DNA from: Microbacterium sp. ProA8
GTDB lineage: Bacteria > Actinomycetota > Actinomycetes > Actinomycetales > Microbacteriaceae
Length of the DNA stretch: 64,000 nt
Direction: 5' to 3'
Assembly: GCF_039905635.1 (NCBI RefSeq)
Contig: NZ_CP157000.1
Span: 806,001-870,000, forward strand
The position numbers were made by a program, and so were the translations under genes. Shown here in pieces: positions 28,817 through 40,105 of this stretch; position 1 is the first letter of the stretch, and the number at the start of each line of letters is the position of its first letter. Under the pieces are notes generated by a model, which did not search any database, was not told where the DNA came from, and was given only the letters and a program-made list of their open reading frames with translations.

Positions 28817-29476
28817 ATGGCTGACATCAACTCAAAGGTTTCCAAGGGCCTGCTCGGCACCAAGCTCGGCATGACCCAGGTGTGGGACGAGAACGGCAAG
28901 CTCGTTCCCGTCACCGTCATCGAGATCGCACCGAACGTGGTCACGCAGGTGCGTACGCCCGAGAAGGACGGCTACAAGGCCGTCCAGATCGCGTACGGCC
29001 AGATCGACCCCCGCAAGGTGAACCAGCCCCTCACGGCCCACTTCGAGGCCGCGGGTGTCACCCCGCGCCGTCACCTCACCGAGGTCCGCACCGCGGACGC
29101 TGCTGACTACTCGCTCGGTCAGGAGCTCACGGTGGACGGCACGTTCGAGGCCGGCCAGCTGGTCGACGTCGTCGGCACCAGCAAGGGCAAGGGCACCGCG
29201 GGTGTCATGAAGCGCCACAACTTCAAGGGCGTCTCCGCTTCGCACGGTGCCCACCGCAACCACCGCAAGCCCGGTTCGATCGGCGCCTCGTCGACGCCGA
29301 GCCGCGTCTTCAAGGGCATGCGCATGGCCGGCCGTATGGGTGGCGAGCGCGTGACCGTCCTCAACCTCAAGGTGCACGCCGTCGACGCCGAGAAGGGTCT
29401 GCTGCTCGTCAAGGGCGCCGTCCCCGGTGCTCGTGGCCGCATCGTCTACGTCCGCAACGCAGTGAAGGGTGCCTGA
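28817..29476 (+). CDS. rplC: 50S ribosomal protein L3
   Basis: The 219-residue product matches L3, an early assembly protein near the peptidyl transferase centre. The core motif [10 protein letters not shown]...[15 protein letters not shown] is present, followed by [15 protein letters not shown]. It starts at the ATG at 28817 and ends 4 bp before the rplD ATG at 29481. Confidence 0.98.
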   Translation: MADINSKVSKGLLGTKLGMTQVWDENGKLVPVTVIEIAPNVVTQVRTPEKDGYKAVQIAYGQIDPRKVNQPLTAHFEAAGVTPRRHLTEVRTADAADYSLGQELTVDGTFEAGQLVDVVGTSKGKGTAGVMKRHNFKGVSASHGAHRNHRKPGSIGASSTPSRVFKGMRMAGRMGGERVTVLNLKVHAVDAEKGLLLVKGAVPGARGRIVYVRNAVKGA

Positions 29477-29480
29477 TCTC

Positions 29481-30143
29481 ATGGCTGACACCACTCTCGC
29501 GCTCGACGTCCTGAAGGCAGACGGCACGGCGGCTGGTTCCGTCGAACTGCCGGCTTCGATCTTCGACGTCAAGACGAACATCCCGCTCATCCACCAGGTC
29601 GTCGTCGCGCAGCTCGCGGCGGCTCGCCAGGGCACCCACTCGACCAAGCGTCGCGGTGAGGTCTCGGGCGCCGGCCGCAAGCCCTTCAAGCAGAAGGGCA
29701 CGGGTAACGCCCGTCAGGGCTCCATCCGCGCGCCTCAGATGACCGGCGGTGGCATCGTGCACGGCCCCAAGCCGCGCGACTACTCGCAGCGCACCCCCAA
29801 GAAGATGATCGCGGCCGCCCTTCTGGGCGCGCTCAGCGACCGTGCTCGTGGTGAGCGCCTGCACGTCGTCGAGACGTTCGGCATCGAGGGCGCGCCCTCG
29901 ACCAAGACCGCAGCAGCGGTCTTCGCCAGCGTCAACGCGACCAAGAACGTGCTCGTCGTCGTGGACCGCGATGACGACGTCACCGTGCTGAGCGTGCGCA
30001 ACATCTCGTTCGCCCACGTGCTGCCGTTCGACCAGCTCAACGCGTACGACGTGATCGTCTCGGACGACATCGTCTTCACCAAGGCTGCCCTCGACGCGTT
30101 CATCGCGTCGAAGAGCGCCGTCACCGAGGAGGCCTCGGCATGA
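29481..30143 (+). CDS. rplD: 50S ribosomal protein L4
   Basis: L4 of 220 residues from the ATG at 29481, which gives the sensible start [15 protein letters not shown]. An in-frame GTG at 29469 would overlap rplC and is less likely. The [19 protein letters not shown] loop that lines the exit tunnel is intact. The stop overlaps rplW by 4 bp. In Enterobacteria L4 represses its own operon; nothing here shows whether this happens in this organism. Confidence 0.97.
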   Translation: MADTTLALDVLKADGTAAGSVELPASIFDVKTNIPLIHQVVVAQLAAARQGTHSTKRRGEVSGAGRKPFKQKGTGNARQGSIRAPQMTGGGIVHGPKPRDYSQRTPKKMIAAALLGALSDRARGERLHVVETFGIEGAPSTKTAAAVFASVNATKNVLVVVDRDDDVTVLSVRNISFAHVLPFDQLNAYDVIVSDDIVFTKAALDAFIASKSAVTEEASA

Positions 30144-30439
30144 CCGCCGTTTACAAGGACCCGCGCGACATCATCCTGAAGCCGGTCGTTTCGGAGAAGA
30201 GCTACGGGCTCATCGACGAGGGCAAGTACACCTTCCTCGTCGACCCCCGCGCTTCGAAGACCGAGATCAAGCTCGCGATCGAGAAGATCTTCGGCGTCAA
30301 GGTCGCAGCGGTCAACACGCTCAACCGCACGGGCAAGGCCCGTCGTACCCGCTTCGGCACCGGCAAGCGCAAGGACACCAAGCGCGCCATCGTGACCCTG
30401 AAGTCGGGCACCATCGACATCTTCACGGCAGTCGGCTGA
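30140..30439 (+). CDS. rplW: 50S ribosomal protein L23
   Basis: The 99-residue protein is L23, which lies at the tunnel exit and docks SRP and trigger factor. The family motifs KPVVSEKSY and [28 protein letters not shown] are seen. The ATG overlaps the rplD stop (ATGA). Confidence 0.97.
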   Translation: MTAVYKDPRDIILKPVVSEKSYGLIDEGKYTFLVDPRASKTEIKLAIEKIFGVKVAAVNTLNRTGKARRTRFGTGKRKDTKRAIVTLKSGTIDIFTAVG

Positions 30440-30463
30440 CGGTCGGGATAGAGGACTAGAGAT

Positions 30464-31303
30464 ATGGCTATTCGCAAGTACAAGCCCACGACCCCGGGTC
30501 GCCGCGGCTCGTCGGTGGCCGACTTCGCCGAGATCACCCGATCGACGCCCGAGAAGTCGCTCCTCCGCCCGCTCAGCAAGACCGGTGGCCGCAACAACCA
30601 GGGCCGCATCACCACGCGTCACATCGGTGGTGGCCACAAGCGTCAGTACCGCGTCATCGACTTCCGTCGCAATGACAAGGACGGCGTCAACGCCAAGGTC
30701 GCTCACATCGAGTACGACCCCAACCGCACCGCGCGCATCGCGCTCCTGCACTACTTCGACGGCGAGAAGCGCTACATCCTCGCGCCGAACAAGCTGTCGC
30801 AGGGCGACATCGTGGAGTCGGGCGCCTCGGCTGACATCAAGCCGGGCAACAACCTGCCGCTGAAGAACATCCCCACCGGTACCGTGATCCACGCCATCGA
30901 GCTCCGCCCCGGCGGCGGCGCGAAGCTGGCGCGCTCGGCCGGCACGTCGGTTCGCCTCGTGGCGAAGGACGGCCCCTACGCCCAGCTGCGTCTGCCCTCG
31001 GGCGAGATCCGCAACGTCGACGCGCGCTGCCGCGCGACCGTCGGCGAGGTCGGCAACGCCGAGCAGTCGAACATCAACTGGGGCAAGGCCGGCCGCAACC
31101 GCTGGAAGGGCATCCGCCCGACCGTCCGCGGTGTCGCGATGAACCCGGTCGACCACCCCCACGGTGGTGGTGAGGGTAAGACCTCCGGTGGTCGTCACCC
31201 GGTTTCGCCGTGGGGTCAGTCCGAAGGACGCACCCGTCACGCGAACAAGGAAAGCGACAAGTACATCGTCCGTCGTCGCAACGCCGGCAAGAAGCGGAAG
31301 TAG
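30464..31303 (+). CDS. rplB: 50S ribosomal protein L2
   Basis: The 279-residue L2 has [14 protein letters not shown] at its N terminus, the [20 protein letters not shown] motif, and the conserved [23 protein letters not shown] loop whose His is important for peptidyl transfer. It follows rplW by 24 bp and rpsS follows after 12 bp. Confidence 0.98.
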   Translation: MAIRKYKPTTPGRRGSSVADFAEITRSTPEKSLLRPLSKTGGRNNQGRITTRHIGGGHKRQYRVIDFRRNDKDGVNAKVAHIEYDPNRTARIALLHYFDGEKRYILAPNKLSQGDIVESGASADIKPGNNLPLKNIPTGTVIHAIELRPGGGAKLARSAGTSVRLVAKDGPYAQLRLPSGEIRNVDARCRATVGEVGNAEQSNINWGKAGRNRWKGIRPTVRGVAMNPVDHPHGGGEGKTSGGRHPVSPWGQSEGRTRHANKESDKYIVRRRNAGKKRK

Positions 31304-31315
31304 GAGTAGAGGAAG

Positions 31316-31597
31316 ATGCCTCGCAGCCTTAAGAAGGGCCCCTTCGTCGACGAGCACCTGCTTCGCAAGGTCGTCGTCCAGAACGAAGCCGGCACCAAGA
31401 ACGTCATCAAGACCTGGTCGCGCCGTTCGATGATCATCCCGGCCATGCTGGGTCACACCATCGCCGTGCACGACGGACGCAAGCACATCCCCGTGTTCGT
31501 GTCCGAGACCATGGTCGGCCACAAACTGGGCGAGTTCGCGCCCACCCGCACCTTCCGCGGCCACGTGAAGGACGACAAGAAGGGCCGCCGCCGCTGA
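31316..31597 (+). CDS. rpsS: 30S ribosomal protein S19
   Basis: The 93-residue S19 ([15 protein letters not shown], later [26 protein letters not shown]) has normal length. It contacts the A-site finger and S13 in the 30S head. It lies 12 bp after rplB with a weak purine ribosome-binding site. Confidence 0.98.
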   Translation: MPRSLKKGPFVDEHLLRKVVVQNEAGTKNVIKTWSRRSMIIPAMLGHTIAVHDGRKHIPVFVSETMVGHKLGEFAPTRTFRGHVKDDKKGRRR

Positions 31598-31619
31598 CGC
31601 GGGGGCAGAGGAGAGAGAA

Positions 31620-32018
31620 ATGGTGGAGTCCATCGCACGCGTGCGACACATCCGCGTGACCCCTCAGAAGGCTCGTCGTGTCGTCGCGCTCATCAAGGGC
31701 AAGCAGGCTGAGGAGGCCCTGGCCATCCTCAAGTTCGCGCCGCAGGGTGCGAGCGAGCCGATCTACAAGCTCGTCGCCGCCGGAATCGCGAACGCTCGCG
31801 TGAAGGCAGACAAGGACGGCGAGTACCTGGACGAGCAGGACCTGTACGTGGCCAACGCGTACGTCGACGAGGGCGCGACGCTCAAGCGTTTCCGCCCCCG
31901 CGCGCAGGGTCGTGCCTTCCAGATCAAGAAGCGCACCAGCCACATCACCGTCGTGCTGTCGACCCCCGAGGTCACCGACACGACGCCGGCTGCCAAGACC
32001 AAGAAGGCGAGCAAGTAA
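31620..32018 (+). CDS. rplV: 50S ribosomal protein L22
   Basis: The 132-residue L22 has [22 protein letters not shown] and the tunnel-lining loop region [27 protein letters not shown]. It has a short Lys/Thr/Ala-rich extension at the end ([12 protein letters not shown]). It ends on the first base of the rpsC start (TAATG). Confidence 0.97.
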   Translation: MVESIARVRHIRVTPQKARRVVALIKGKQAEEALAILKFAPQGASEPIYKLVAAGIANARVKADKDGEYLDEQDLYVANAYVDEGATLKRFRPRAQGRAFQIKKRTSHITVVLSTPEVTDTTPAAKTKKASK

Positions 32019-32787
32019 TGGGACAGAAAGTCCACCCCTACGGCTTCCGCCTCGGCATCACGACCGACCACGTGTCGCGCTGGTTCTCGGACTCGACGAA
32101 GCCCGGTCAGCGTTACGCCGACTACGTCGCCGAGGACATCAAGATCCGCAAGCTCCTGCAGACCCAGCTCGACCGGGCCGGCGTGAGCAACATCGAGATC
32201 GAGCGCACCCGTGACCGCGTCCGCGTCGACATCCACACCGCCCGCCCGGGCATCGTGATCGGTCGTCGCGGCGCCGAGGCCGAGCGCATCCGCGCCGACC
32301 TCGAGAAGCTCACCGGCAAGCAGATCCAGCTGAACATCCTCGAGGTCAAGAACCCCGAGGCCGACGCTCAGCTCGTCGCGCAGGGCATCGCCGAGCAGCT
32401 CACCGCTCGCGTGGCGTTCCGCCGCGCGATGCGCAAGGGCCTGCAGGGCGCCCAGCGCGCCGGCGCCAAGGGCGTCCGCATCCAGGTCTCCGGCCGCCTC
32501 GGCGGCGCCGAGATGAGCCGTTCGGAGTTCTACCGCGAGGGTCGTGTGCCGCTGCACACGCTGCGCGCGAACATCGACTACGGCTTCTACGAGGCGAAGA
32601 CCACCTTCGGCCGCATCGGCGTGAAGGTCTGGATCTACAAGGGCGACCTCACCAACAAGGAGCTCGCTCGCGAGCAGGCGAACCAGAAGCCGGCCCGCGA
32701 CCGCGGCGACCGTCGCGGCCCCCGCGACCGTGGCGACCGTGGCGATCGCCGCAACGAGGCCCCCGTGGCAGAAGGAGCATCGGCGTA

Positions 32788-32788
<1 letters not shown>
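32018..32788 (+). CDS. rpsC: 30S ribosomal protein S3
   Basis: The 256-residue S3 has the KH-domain motif [20 protein letters not shown] and the typical [11 protein letters not shown]...[12 protein letters not shown] end of the core. The last 35 residues are an Asp/Arg/Gly-rich extension made of DRGDR-type repeats. It shares one base with rplV and one with rplP, which indicates strong translational coupling. Confidence 0.97.
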
Positions 32789-33206
<418 letters not shown>

Positions 33207-33207
<1 letters not shown>

Positions 33208-33521
33208 TGGCGATCGGCACCAAGACGCTCGCTCCGAGCGAGCTCGACACGTTCGAAGACCAGCGCCTCGTCGAGGAGCTGCGCAAGGCCAAGGAAGAGC
33301 TGTTCAACCTGCGCTTCCAGTCGGCCACCGGCCAGCTCGAGAGCCACGGCCGCATCCGTGCGGTCAAGCGCGACATCGCGCGGCTCTACACCGTGATCCG
33401 TGAGCGCGAGCTCGGCATCCGTGCCACTCCCGCTCCGCTGGAGACGGCGACGAAGGCGAAGAAGACGAAGGCCAAGAAGGCGGATGCCGCTGACAAGGCC
33501 GCGAAGGAAGAGGCCGAGTAA
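33207..33521 (+). CDS. rpmC: 50S ribosomal protein L29 with C-terminal extension
   Basis: The L29 core (about residues 8-70) contains [41 protein letters not shown], split as usual into two helices. The family is normally about 65 residues, but this protein has 104 because of a Lys/Ala-rich tail ([15 protein letters not shown]). Overlaps of 1 nt on both sides tie it to rplP and rpsQ. Confidence 0.95.
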
Positions 33522-33853
33522 TGGCTGACACGAAGAAGGCCGCCGACGCGGTCGAGACCAAGGGTCACGAGTCGTCCGAGCACGATGTGCGCGACGTCGA
33601 CGCCCGCGGCTACCGCAAGGCCCGCCGCGGCTACGTCGTCAGCGACAAGATGGACAAGACCATCGTCGTCGAGGTCGAGGACCGCGTGAAGCACCCGCTC
33701 TACGGCAAGGTCATCCGCCGCACCTCCAAGGTGAAGGCGCACGACGAAGGCAACACGGCCGGCATCGGCGACCTGGTGCTCATCAACGAGACCCGCCCGC
33801 TCAGCGCCACGAAGCGCTGGCGTCTGGTCGAGATCCTGGAGAAGGCCAAGTGA
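33521..33853 (+). CDS. rpsQ: 30S ribosomal protein S17 with N-terminal extension
   Basis: The S17 core starts near residue 30 ([34 protein letters not shown]) and runs to VEILEKAK. About 28 extra residues ([19 protein letters not shown]) precede it, giving 110 in total. The stop overlaps rplN by 4 bp (GTGA). Confidence 0.96.
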   Translation: MADTKKAADAVETKGHESSEHDVRDVDARGYRKARRGYVVSDKMDKTIVVEVEDRVKHPLYGKVIRRTSKVKAHDEGNTAGIGDLVLINETRPLSATKRWRLVEILEKAK

Positions 33854-34218
33854 TTCAGAACGAGTCCCGCCTCAAGGTCGCCGACAACACGGGCGCCAAG
33901 GAGCTGCTCACCATCCGCGTTCTCGGCGGCTCGAACCGCCGTTACGCGGGCGTGGGTGACATCATCGTGGCCACCGTCAAGGACGCGATCCCGGGCGGCA
34001 ACGTCAAGAAGGGCGATGTGGTCAAGGCCGTCATCGTCCGTACCGTCAAGCAGACCCGTCGTAGCGACGGCTCTTACATCAAGTTCGACGAGAACGCCGC
34101 CGTGATCCTGAAGAGCGACGGGGAGCCCCGCGGCACCCGCATCTTCGGCCCGGTCGGCCGTGAGCTTCGCGACAAGAAGTTCATGAAGATCGTCTCGCTC
34201 GCACCGGAGGTGATCTGA
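33850..34218 (+). CDS. rplN: 50S ribosomal protein L14
   Basis: The 122-residue L14 starts at a GTG at 33850 ([27 protein letters not shown]) and has the [20 protein letters not shown] end. It is the first gene of the spc block, but there is no gap from S17, so S10 and spc form one transcription unit here. Confidence 0.98.
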   Translation: MIQNESRLKVADNTGAKELLTIRVLGGSNRRYAGVGDIIVATVKDAIPGGNVKKGDVVKAVIVRTVKQTRRSDGSYIKFDENAAVILKSDGEPRGTRIFGPVGRELRDKKFMKIVSLAPEVI

Positions 34219-34222
34219 CCAC

Positions 34223-34582
34223 ATGGCCAAGATCAAGAAGGGTGACCTGGTTCAGGTCCTCAACGGCAAGAAGCAGGACAAGGGCGGCGACCGCGGCAAG
34301 CAGGGCAAGGTCCTCGAGGTCCTCGCCGACCAGAACCGCGTCATCGTCGAGGGCGTCAACTTCGTCACGAAGCACAACCGCGTCGGTCAGTCGCAGCGCG
34401 GCACCAAGACGGGCGGCATCGAGACGATGGAAGCCCCGATCCACATCTCCAACGTCGCCGTCGTCGACCCCTCGACCAAGAAGCCGACCCGTGTCGGCCA
34501 CCGGGTCGAGGAGCAGACCAAGGACGGCGTGAAGCGCACCGTCCGCGTGCGCTACGCGAAGAAGTCAGGCAAGGACCTCTGA
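34223..34582 (+). CDS. rplX: 50S ribosomal protein L24
   Basis: The 119-residue L24 has the KOW motif [18 protein letters not shown] and [11 protein letters not shown]24 initiates 50S assembly. It ends with TGATG, overlapping rplE by 1 nt. Confidence 0.98.
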   Translation: MAKIKKGDLVQVLNGKKQDKGGDRGKQGKVLEVLADQNRVIVEGVNFVTKHNRVGQSQRGTKTGGIETMEAPIHISNVAVVDPSTKKPTRVGHRVEEQTKDGVKRTVRVRYAKKSGKDL

Positions 34583-35172
34583 TGAGCACCGCAACTGCCG
34601 CGCCGGCTGGCAAGATCCAGCCGCGCCTGAAGCAGAAGTACAACACCGAGATCAAGAAGGCTCTGCAGGACGAGTTCGGCTACGCCAACGTCATGCAGAC
34701 GCCCGGCCTGGTCAAGGTCGTCGTGAACACCGGTGTCGGCGAGGCAGCTCGCGACAGCAAGGTGATCGATGGCGCGGTCGACGACCTCACCAAGATCACC
34801 GGCCAGAAGCCGGTCGTGACCAAGGCCCGCAAGTCCATCGCACAGTTCAAGCTGCGCGAGGGTCAGGCCATCGGCGCGCACGTCACCCTCCGGGGCGACC
34901 GCGCGTGGGAGTTCATCGACCGTCTCGTCAACCTCGCCCTGCCCCGCATCCGCGACTTCCGCGGCCTGTCGGGTGCGCAGTTCGACGGCAACGGCAACTA
35001 CACGTTCGGTCTCCAGGAGCAGTCCGTGTTCCACGAGATCAACCAGGACAAGATCGACCGCGTCCGCGGCTTCGACATCACCATCGTGACGACGGCCAAG
35101 ACGGATGCCGAGGGTCGCGCGCTTCTGCGCCACCTGGGCTTCCCGTTCAAGTCGGACGACGCGCAGGCGTAA
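34582..35172 (+). CDS. rplE: 50S ribosomal protein L5
   Basis: The 196-residue L5 has an Ala-rich start ([19 protein letters not shown]), then [19 protein letters not shown] and [27 protein letters not shown]. It binds 5S rRNA. In many bacteria rpsN would follow, but here a 134-bp non-coding gap with a hairpin separates it from rpsH. Confidence 0.98.
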   Translation: MSTATAAPAGKIQPRLKQKYNTEIKKALQDEFGYANVMQTPGLVKVVVNTGVGEAARDSKVIDGAVDDLTKITGQKPVVTKARKSIAQFKLREGQAIGAHVTLRGDRAWEFIDRLVNLALPRIRDFRGLSGAQFDGNGNYTFGLQEQSVFHEINQDKIDRVRGFDITIVTTAKTDAEGRALLRHLGFPFKSDDAQA

Positions 35173-35182
35173 CTCCTGAAAC

Positions 35183-35222
35183 GGATGCCGCGGCCGGCGC
35201 GCGAGCGGCGGTCGCGGCATCC
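35183..35222 (+). terminator. hairpin between rplE and rpsH
   Basis: A 13-bp stem (35183-35195 with 35210-35222, one G-U pair) made of GGATGCCGCG-type sequence has a 14-nt loop. It lies inside the gap where rpsN normally sits and could attenuate the operon or be a processing site. Confidence 0.6.
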
Positions 35223-35306
35223 GATCACATAACTGAATACGGCAATCATGGAAGGTCGTCTGGCGTGTAACGGCAGCCGATACCTCGTGAACAAAGGAAT
35301 CAACAA

Positions 35307-35705
35307 ATGACAATGACAGACCCGGTCGCAGATATGCTGACCCGTCTGCGCAACGCGAACTCGGCGCACCACGACTCGGTGTCCCTGCCGAATTCCAAGC
35401 TCAAGACCCACATCGCCGAGATCCTCAAGCAGGAGGGCTACATCTCCGCGTGGGAGATCAGCGACGCTCGCGTCGGCCAGACCCTCACGCTGACGCTCAA
35501 GTACGGCCCGAACCGCGAGCGGTCGATCGCCGGCATCAAGCGCGTCTCCAAGCCCGGCCTCCGCGTCTACGCGAAGTCCACCGAGATCCCGCGCGTCCTC
35601 GGCGGCCTCGGCGTCGCGATCCTGTCCACCTCCTCCGGTCTTCTCACCGACCGCCAGGCAGAGCAGAAGGGCGTGGGTGGGGAAGTCCTCGCCTACGTGT
35701 GGTGA
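35307..35705 (+). CDS. rpsH: 30S ribosomal protein S8
   Basis: The 132-residue S8 ([31 protein letters not shown] at the end) has normal length. It organises the central domain of 16S rRNA. The ATG at 35307 follows AAAGGAATCAACAA. An in-frame second ATG two codons later is also possible. Confidence 0.98.
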   Translation: MTMTDPVADMLTRLRNANSAHHDSVSLPNSKLKTHIAEILKQEGYISAWEISDARVGQTLTLTLKYGPNRERSIAGIKRVSKPGLRVYAKSTEIPRVLGGLGVAILSTSSGLLTDRQAEQKGVGGEVLAYVW

Positions 35706-35711
35706 TCTGAC

Positions 35712-36248
35712 ATGTCGCGAATCGGTCGTCTTCCGATCGACATCCCCGCCGGCGTGACCATTTCGGTCGAGGGCCAGGATGTCGCCGTCAAGGGCCCCAA
35801 GGGCGAGCTCGCGCTCACCGTGGCCCGTCCCATCGAAGTCAAGGTCGAAGAGGGCCAGGTCATCGTGACCCGTCCCGACGACGAGCGCGAGTCGCGCTCG
35901 CTGCACGGCCTGACCCGCACGCTCATCAACAACAACATCATCGGTGTCACCCAGGGCTATTCCAAGGGCCTTGAGGTCGTCGGCACGGGTTACCGCGTGG
36001 CGCAGAAGGGCAGCTCGATCGAGTTCGCCCTCGGCTTCTCGCACCCGGTCCTGATCGACCCGCCCGCCGGCATCACCCTGACCGTCGAGGGCAACAACAA
36101 GGTCACCGTGAGCGGCATCGACAAGCAGGCGGTCGGCGAGGCCGCGGCCAACATCCGCAAGATCCGCAAGCCCGAGCCGTACAAGGGCAAGGGCGTGCGG
36201 TATGCGGGCGAGGTCGTCCGCCGCAAGGCCGGAAAGAGTGGTAAGTAA
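35712..36248 (+). CDS. rplF: 50S ribosomal protein L6
   Basis: The 178-residue L6 ([20 protein letters not shown]; the typical [15 protein letters not shown] motif near the end) lies at the factor-binding stalk base. It follows rpsH by 6 bp and precedes rplR by 2 bp. Confidence 0.98.
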   Translation: MSRIGRLPIDIPAGVTISVEGQDVAVKGPKGELALTVARPIEVKVEEGQVIVTRPDDERESRSLHGLTRTLINNNIIGVTQGYSKGLEVVGTGYRVAQKGSSIEFALGFSHPVLIDPPAGITLTVEGNNKVTVSGIDKQAVGEAAANIRKIRKPEPYKGKGVRYAGEVVRRKAGKSGK

Positions 36249-36250
36249 CC

Positions 36251-36610
36251 ATGGCTGTCAAGACAAAGACTCAGGCGCGTTCGCGCCGTCATGCCCGCCT
36301 TCGCAAGAAGGTCGTCGGCACCCCCGAGCGTCCGCGCCTGGTCGTCACGCGCTCGGCCCGCCACGTCTTCGTGCAGATCGTAGACGACAGCAAGGGCCAC
36401 ACACTGGCCTCCGCCTCGACGCTCGAGACCGACCTGCGCGCGTCCGACGTTGACAAGACCGCCAAGGCCCGCAAGGTCGGCGAGCTCCTCGCGGAGCGCG
36501 CGAAGGCCGCCGGTGTCTCGGATGTCGTGTTCGACCGTGGCGGCAACCGCTACGCGGGCCGTGTCGCGGCGATCGCCGACGGCGCCCGCGAGGGAGGTCT
36601 GAACCTGTGA
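36251..36610 (+). CDS. rplR: 50S ribosomal protein L18
   Basis: The 119-residue L18 has [21 protein letters not shown] and the end [25 protein letters not shown]. It binds 5S rRNA with L5. Its stop overlaps the rpsE GTG by 4 bp. Confidence 0.98.
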   Translation: MAVKTKTQARSRRHARLRKKVVGTPERPRLVVTRSARHVFVQIVDDSKGHTLASASTLETDLRASDVDKTAKARKVGELLAERAKAAGVSDVVFDRGGNRYAGRVAAIADGAREGGLNL

Positions 36611-37299
36611 GTGACAACAAGGAGAACATCGTGACCGAGCAGGCAGCTGCCGAGGCTCCGGCCGAGGCCGCCGCGACGGCGCCCGCCGAGCGCGAGCGCG
36701 AGCCGCGCCGCGGTGGACGCGAGCGCAACCAGACCCGTGGTGACCGTGGCGGTCGTGACCGCAACGAGAGCCAGTTCCTGGAGCGCGTCGTCACCATCAA
36801 CCGCGTGTCGAAGGTCGTCAAGGGTGGTCGTCGCTTCAGCTTCACCGCGCTCGTCGTCGTCGGCGACGGCAACGGTGTGGTCGGCGTCGGCTACGGCAAG
36901 GCCCGTGAGGTGCCGCTGGCGATCTCGAAGGGCGTCGAAGAGGCCAAGCGCAACTTCTTCCGCGTGCCGCGCGTCGGCTCGACCATCCCGCACCCCGTGC
37001 AGGGTGAGGCCGCTGCCGGTGTGGTGCTGCTGCGCCCGGCCGCTGCCGGTACCGGTGTCATCGCCGGTGGTCCGGTGCGTGCCGTGCTCGAGTGCGCCGG
37101 CATCCACGACGTGCTGTCGAAGTCGCTCGGCTCGTCGAACACGATCAACATCGTCCACGCGACGGTGGAGGCCCTGAAGCAGCTCGAGGAGCCCCGTGCG
37201 GTCGCCGCGCGTCGCGGTCTCGACTTCGACCAGGTCGCCCCCGCCCGTCTCGTCCGTGCCGAGGCTGAGGCCGCGGCCGCTGCGAAGGCAGGTGTCTGA
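36607..37299 (+). CDS. rpsE: 30S ribosomal protein S5 with long N-terminal extension
   Basis: The S5 core begins near residue 57 ([23 protein letters not shown]), with the [14 protein letters not shown] loop and the C-terminal [16 protein letters not shown]. Before it lie about 55 residues, first Ala/Glu-rich and then Arg/Gly-rich ([17 protein letters not shown]). The total is 230, compared with about 166 in E. coli. The GTG at 36607 overlaps rplR. It ends TGATG with rpmD. Confidence 0.97.
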   Translation: MSDNKENIVTEQAAAEAPAEAAATAPAEREREPRRGGRERNQTRGDRGGRDRNESQFLERVVTINRVSKVVKGGRRFSFTALVVVGDGNGVVGVGYGKAREVPLAISKGVEEAKRNFFRVPRVGSTIPHPVQGEAAAGVVLLRPAAAGTGVIAGGPVRAVLECAGIHDVLSKSLGSSNTINIVHATVEALKQLEEPRAVAARRGLDFDQVAPARLVRAEAEAAAAAKAGV

Positions 37300-37484
37300 T
37301 GGCTGCGCGTCTGAAGGTCACGCAGGTCAAGTCCAAGGTGAGCGAGAAGCAGAACCAGCGCGACACGCTGCGTTCGCTCGGTCTGAAGCGGATCGGCGAC
37401 TCGGTCGTCCGTCCCGACGACGCGCAGACGCGCGGCTACGTCCGGACCGTCGCTCACCTCGTAAAGGTTGAGGAGATCGACTGA
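37299..37484 (+). CDS. rpmD: 50S ribosomal protein L30
   Basis: The 61-residue L30 ([33 protein letters not shown]) has the usual length. It overlaps its neighbours by 1 nt on each side. Confidence 0.97.
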   Translation: MAARLKVTQVKSKVSEKQNQRDTLRSLGLKRIGDSVVRPDDAQTRGYVRTVAHLVKVEEID

Positions 37485-38089
37485 TGGCTGAGAAGGCCCA
37501 GAAGAACGAAGCCGTCGAGGCTGAGAAGGCGCCCAAGAAGGCTCCTGCCAAGAAGGCTGCTGCCCCCAAGGCTGCGGCCGACAAGGCGCCGGCCAAGAAG
37601 GCTGCCGCCCCCAAGAAGGCTGCGCCCAAGAAGGACGTCCCGGCTGCACGCCCGGGCGTGCTGAAGGTGCACCACCTGCGTCCGGTCCCCGGATCCAACA
37701 CCCCGAAGACCCGCGTGGGTCGTGGTGAGGGTTCGAAGGGCAAGACCGCCGGCCGTGGCACCAAGGGCCAGAAGGCCCGCTACCAGGTCAAGGTGGGCTT
37801 CGAGGGTGGCCAGATGCCGCTGCACATGCGCACCCCGAAGCTGCGCGGCTTCAAGAACCCGTTCCGCGTCGAGTACCAGGTCGTGAACCTGGACAAGCTC
37901 GCGGAGCTGTACCCGGCCGGTGGCGACGTCACCGTCGGCGACCTGGTCGCCAAGGGTGCAGTGCGCAAGAACGAGAAGGTCAAGGTGCTCGGCACCGGCG
38001 ACATCTCGGTGAAGCTGACCGTGTCGGTCGACAAGGTCTCGGGTTCTGCCGAGCAGAAGATCGTCGCCGCGGGCGGAACCGTCAAGTAA
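37484..38089 (+). CDS. rplO: 50S ribosomal protein L15 with Lys/Ala/Pro N-terminal extension
   Basis: The L15 core starts near residue 58 ([41 protein letters not shown]) and runs to 201. The first 57 residues are almost entirely Lys, Ala, Pro and Glu, including [14 protein letters not shown] repeats like those of histone H1-like tails. Typical bacterial L15 has about 145-150 residues. A strong hairpin follows, separating it from secY. Confidence 0.96.
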   Translation: MAEKAQKNEAVEAEKAPKKAPAKKAAAPKAAADKAPAKKAAAPKKAAPKKDVPAARPGVLKVHHLRPVPGSNTPKTRVGRGEGSKGKTAGRGTKGQKARYQVKVGFEGGQMPLHMRTPKLRGFKNPFRVEYQVVNLDKLAELYPAGGDVTVGDLVAKGAVRKNEKVKVLGTGDISVKLTVSVDKVSGSAEQKIVAAGGTVK

Positions 38090-38097
38090 TACGCGCA

Positions 38098-38131
38098 CAG
38101 TGGGGGCCGGAGCTTGCTCCGGCCCCCACTG
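38098..38131 (+). terminator. hairpin between rplO and secY
   Basis: A perfect 16-bp stem (38098-38113 with 38116-38131) closes over only two bases. It sits 9 bp after the rplO stop and should limit transcription into secY or act as a processing site. secY may therefore have its own promoter in 38132-38180. Confidence 0.8.
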
Positions 38132-38188
38132 GGTTACCCTGGACGTCGGCACGTCTGCGTGCCGACGCCCCCCTCTGGAGGAATCCTC

Positions 38189-39511
38189 TTGTTCAGCGCC
38201 ATCGCGCGGATCTTCCGCACACCCGACCTGCGTCGGAAGATCGCATTCACCCTGGCGATCATCGCCCTGTACCGCTTCGGTGCGCACATCCCGGCGCCGT
38301 TCGTCAACTTCCCGAACGTGCAGACGTGTCTGCGGGCCTCCGAGGGCACCGAGGGACTGCTGTCGCTGGTCAACCTGTTCTCGGGTGGCGCACTGCTGCA
38401 GCTGTCGATTTTCGCGCTGGGCGTGATGCCGTACATCACGGCGACGATCATCGTGCAGCTGCTGCGCGTCGTCATCCCGCACTTCGAGACCCTCTACAAA
38501 GAGGGCCAGTCGGGCCAGGCCCGCCTGACGCAGTACACGCGCTACCTCACGATCGCGCTGGCGCTGCTGCAGTCGACCACCCTGGTCACCGTGGCCCGCA
38601 GCGGCCAGCTCTTCGGGACCACCGGTGTTCCCGAGTGCCAGCAGCTCCTCACCAACGACGTGTGGTGGGCGCAGCTCCTGATGATCATCACGATGACCGC
38701 CGGCACCGGCCTCATCATGTGGTTCGCCGAGCTCGTCACCGAGCGCGGCATCGGCAACGGCATGTCGCTGCTGATCTTCACGTCGATCGCCGCCGCGTTC
38801 CCCGCCTCGATGTGGGCCATCGCGCAGTCCAAGGGCTTCGAGGTCTTCCTCCTCGTGCTGGCCGTCGGCATCGTCGTCGTCGCGCTGGTGGTCTACGTCG
38901 AACAGTCGCAGCGCCGCATCCCGGTGCAGTACGCCAAGCGCATGGTGGGTCGCCGCACCTACGGCGGCACCAACACGTACATCCCGATCAAGGTGAACAT
39001 GGCCGGCGTCGTGCCCGTCATCTTCGCCTCGTCGCTGCTGTACATCCCGGCGCTCATCGCACAGTTCAACCAGCCACAGGCCGGTGAAGAGGTGCCCGCC
39101 TGGGTCGCGTGGATCCAGCTGTACCTGGTGCGCGGCGACCACCCGCTGTACATGGCGCTGTACTTCCTGCTCATCGTCGGGTTCACGTACTTCTACGTCG
39201 CGATCACGTTCAACCCGGTCGAGGTCGCCGACAACATGAAGAAGTACGGCGGCTTCATCCCCGGCATCCGTGCGGGTCGCCCGACGGCCGAGTACCTCGA
39301 CTACGTGCTGACGCGCATCACGCTGCCGGGCTCGATCTACCTGGGTCTGATCGCACTGCTGCCCCTGATCGCACTCGCCACGGTCGGCGCCAACCAGAAC
39401 TTCCCGTTCGGCGGCGCCTCGATCCTCATCATCGTCGGCGTCGGCCTCGAGACGGTGAAGCAGATCGACGCACAGCTCCAGCAGCGTCACTACGAAGGGC
39501 TTCTCCGATGA
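38189..39511 (+). CDS. secY: protein translocase subunit SecY
   Basis: The TTG at 38189, with GGAGGA 7 nt upstream, starts a 440-residue protein with ten membrane helices. It begins [17 protein letters not shown] and contains [23 protein letters not shown] (plug and helix 2) and the cytoplasmic loop [15 protein letters not shown]. It forms the Sec channel with SecE and SecG. Longer starts upstream would read through the terminator region and are rejected. Its stop overlaps adk by 4 bp. Confidence 0.97.
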   Translation: MFSAIARIFRTPDLRRKIAFTLAIIALYRFGAHIPAPFVNFPNVQTCLRASEGTEGLLSLVNLFSGGALLQLSIFALGVMPYITATIIVQLLRVVIPHFETLYKEGQSGQARLTQYTRYLTIALALLQSTTLVTVARSGQLFGTTGVPECQQLLTNDVWWAQLLMIITMTAGTGLIMWFAELVTERGIGNGMSLLIFTSIAAAFPASMWAIAQSKGFEVFLLVLAVGIVVVALVVYVEQSQRRIPVQYAKRMVGRRTYGGTNTYIPIKVNMAGVVPVIFASSLLYIPALIAQFNQPQAGEEVPAWVAWIQLYLVRGDHPLYMALYFLLIVGFTYFYVAITFNPVEVADNMKKYGGFIPGIRAGRPTAEYLDYVLTRITLPGSIYLGLIALLPLIALATVGANQNFPFGGASILIIVGVGLETVKQIDAQLQQRHYEGLLR

Positions 39512-40101
39512 CTCGTCTTCTCATCGTCGGACCGCAGGGCTCGGGCAAGGGCACGCAGGGCGTCCGCATCGCGGAGACGTTCGGTGTTCCCGCCGTCTCG
39601 ACCGGCGATGTCTTCCGCGGCGCCGTCGCGGCGGGCACCGACCTCGGCCGGCAGGTGAAGGCCATCATCGAGGCCGGCGATCTGGTGCCCGACGAGCTCA
39701 CGAGCGCGGTCGTGCGCGATCGCCTGTCGCAGCAGGATGCCGCAGAGGGCTTCCTCCTCGACGGCTACCCGCGCAACGTCGCCCAAGTCATGCACCTCGA
39801 CGAGTTCCTCGAGGGACGCGACGAGCAGCTGGACGCGGTCATCGAGCTCGTGGTGCCGCGTGACGAGAGCATCGCCCGCATCTCGCTGCGGGCCGCGGAG
39901 CAGGGTCGCAGCGACGACACCGAAGAGGTCATCGCCAACCGTCTCGCGATCTACGAGCGCGAGACGGCGCCGATCCTCGAGGTGTACCGCACGCGCGGGA
40001 TCGTCGACCGCATCGACGGCGTGGGCTCGCTCGACGAGATCACCGCCCGCATCATCGCGGCGCTCGAGGCGCGCGGTCTCAACCGCGCCGCCGCCGCCTG
40101 A
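39508..40101 (+). CDS. adk: adenylate kinase (short-lid type)
   Basis: The 197-residue protein starts at the ATG at 39508, overlapping secY. The P-loop GPQGSGKGT is at residues 8-16. STGDVFR near 34, [10 protein letters not shown] near 82 and [12 protein letters not shown] near 147 are typical. The LID is the short non-zinc form ([14 protein letters not shown]), usual for actinobacteria. The enzyme interconverts AMP, ADP and ATP. Confidence 0.96.
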   Translation: MTRLLIVGPQGSGKGTQGVRIAETFGVPAVSTGDVFRGAVAAGTDLGRQVKAIIEAGDLVPDELTSAVVRDRLSQQDAAEGFLLDGYPRNVAQVMHLDEFLEGRDEQLDAVIELVVPRDESIARISLRAAEQGRSDDTEEVIANRLAIYERETAPILEVYRTRGIVDRIDGVGSLDEITARIIAALEARGLNRAAAA

Positions 40102-40105
40102 TCCC

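Noticed and set aside
29780..31651. Minus-strand frame across rplD-rplV
   Set aside because: It crosses several conserved ribosomal genes and has no recognisable domain.
35173..35306. Hidden rpsN between rplE and rpsH
   Set aside because: The gap is 134 bp, too short for even the 61-residue zinc form of S14.
37454..39490. Minus-strand frame of 678 codons opposite rplO and secY
   Set aside because: It is an antisense shadow with low complexity and no motifs.
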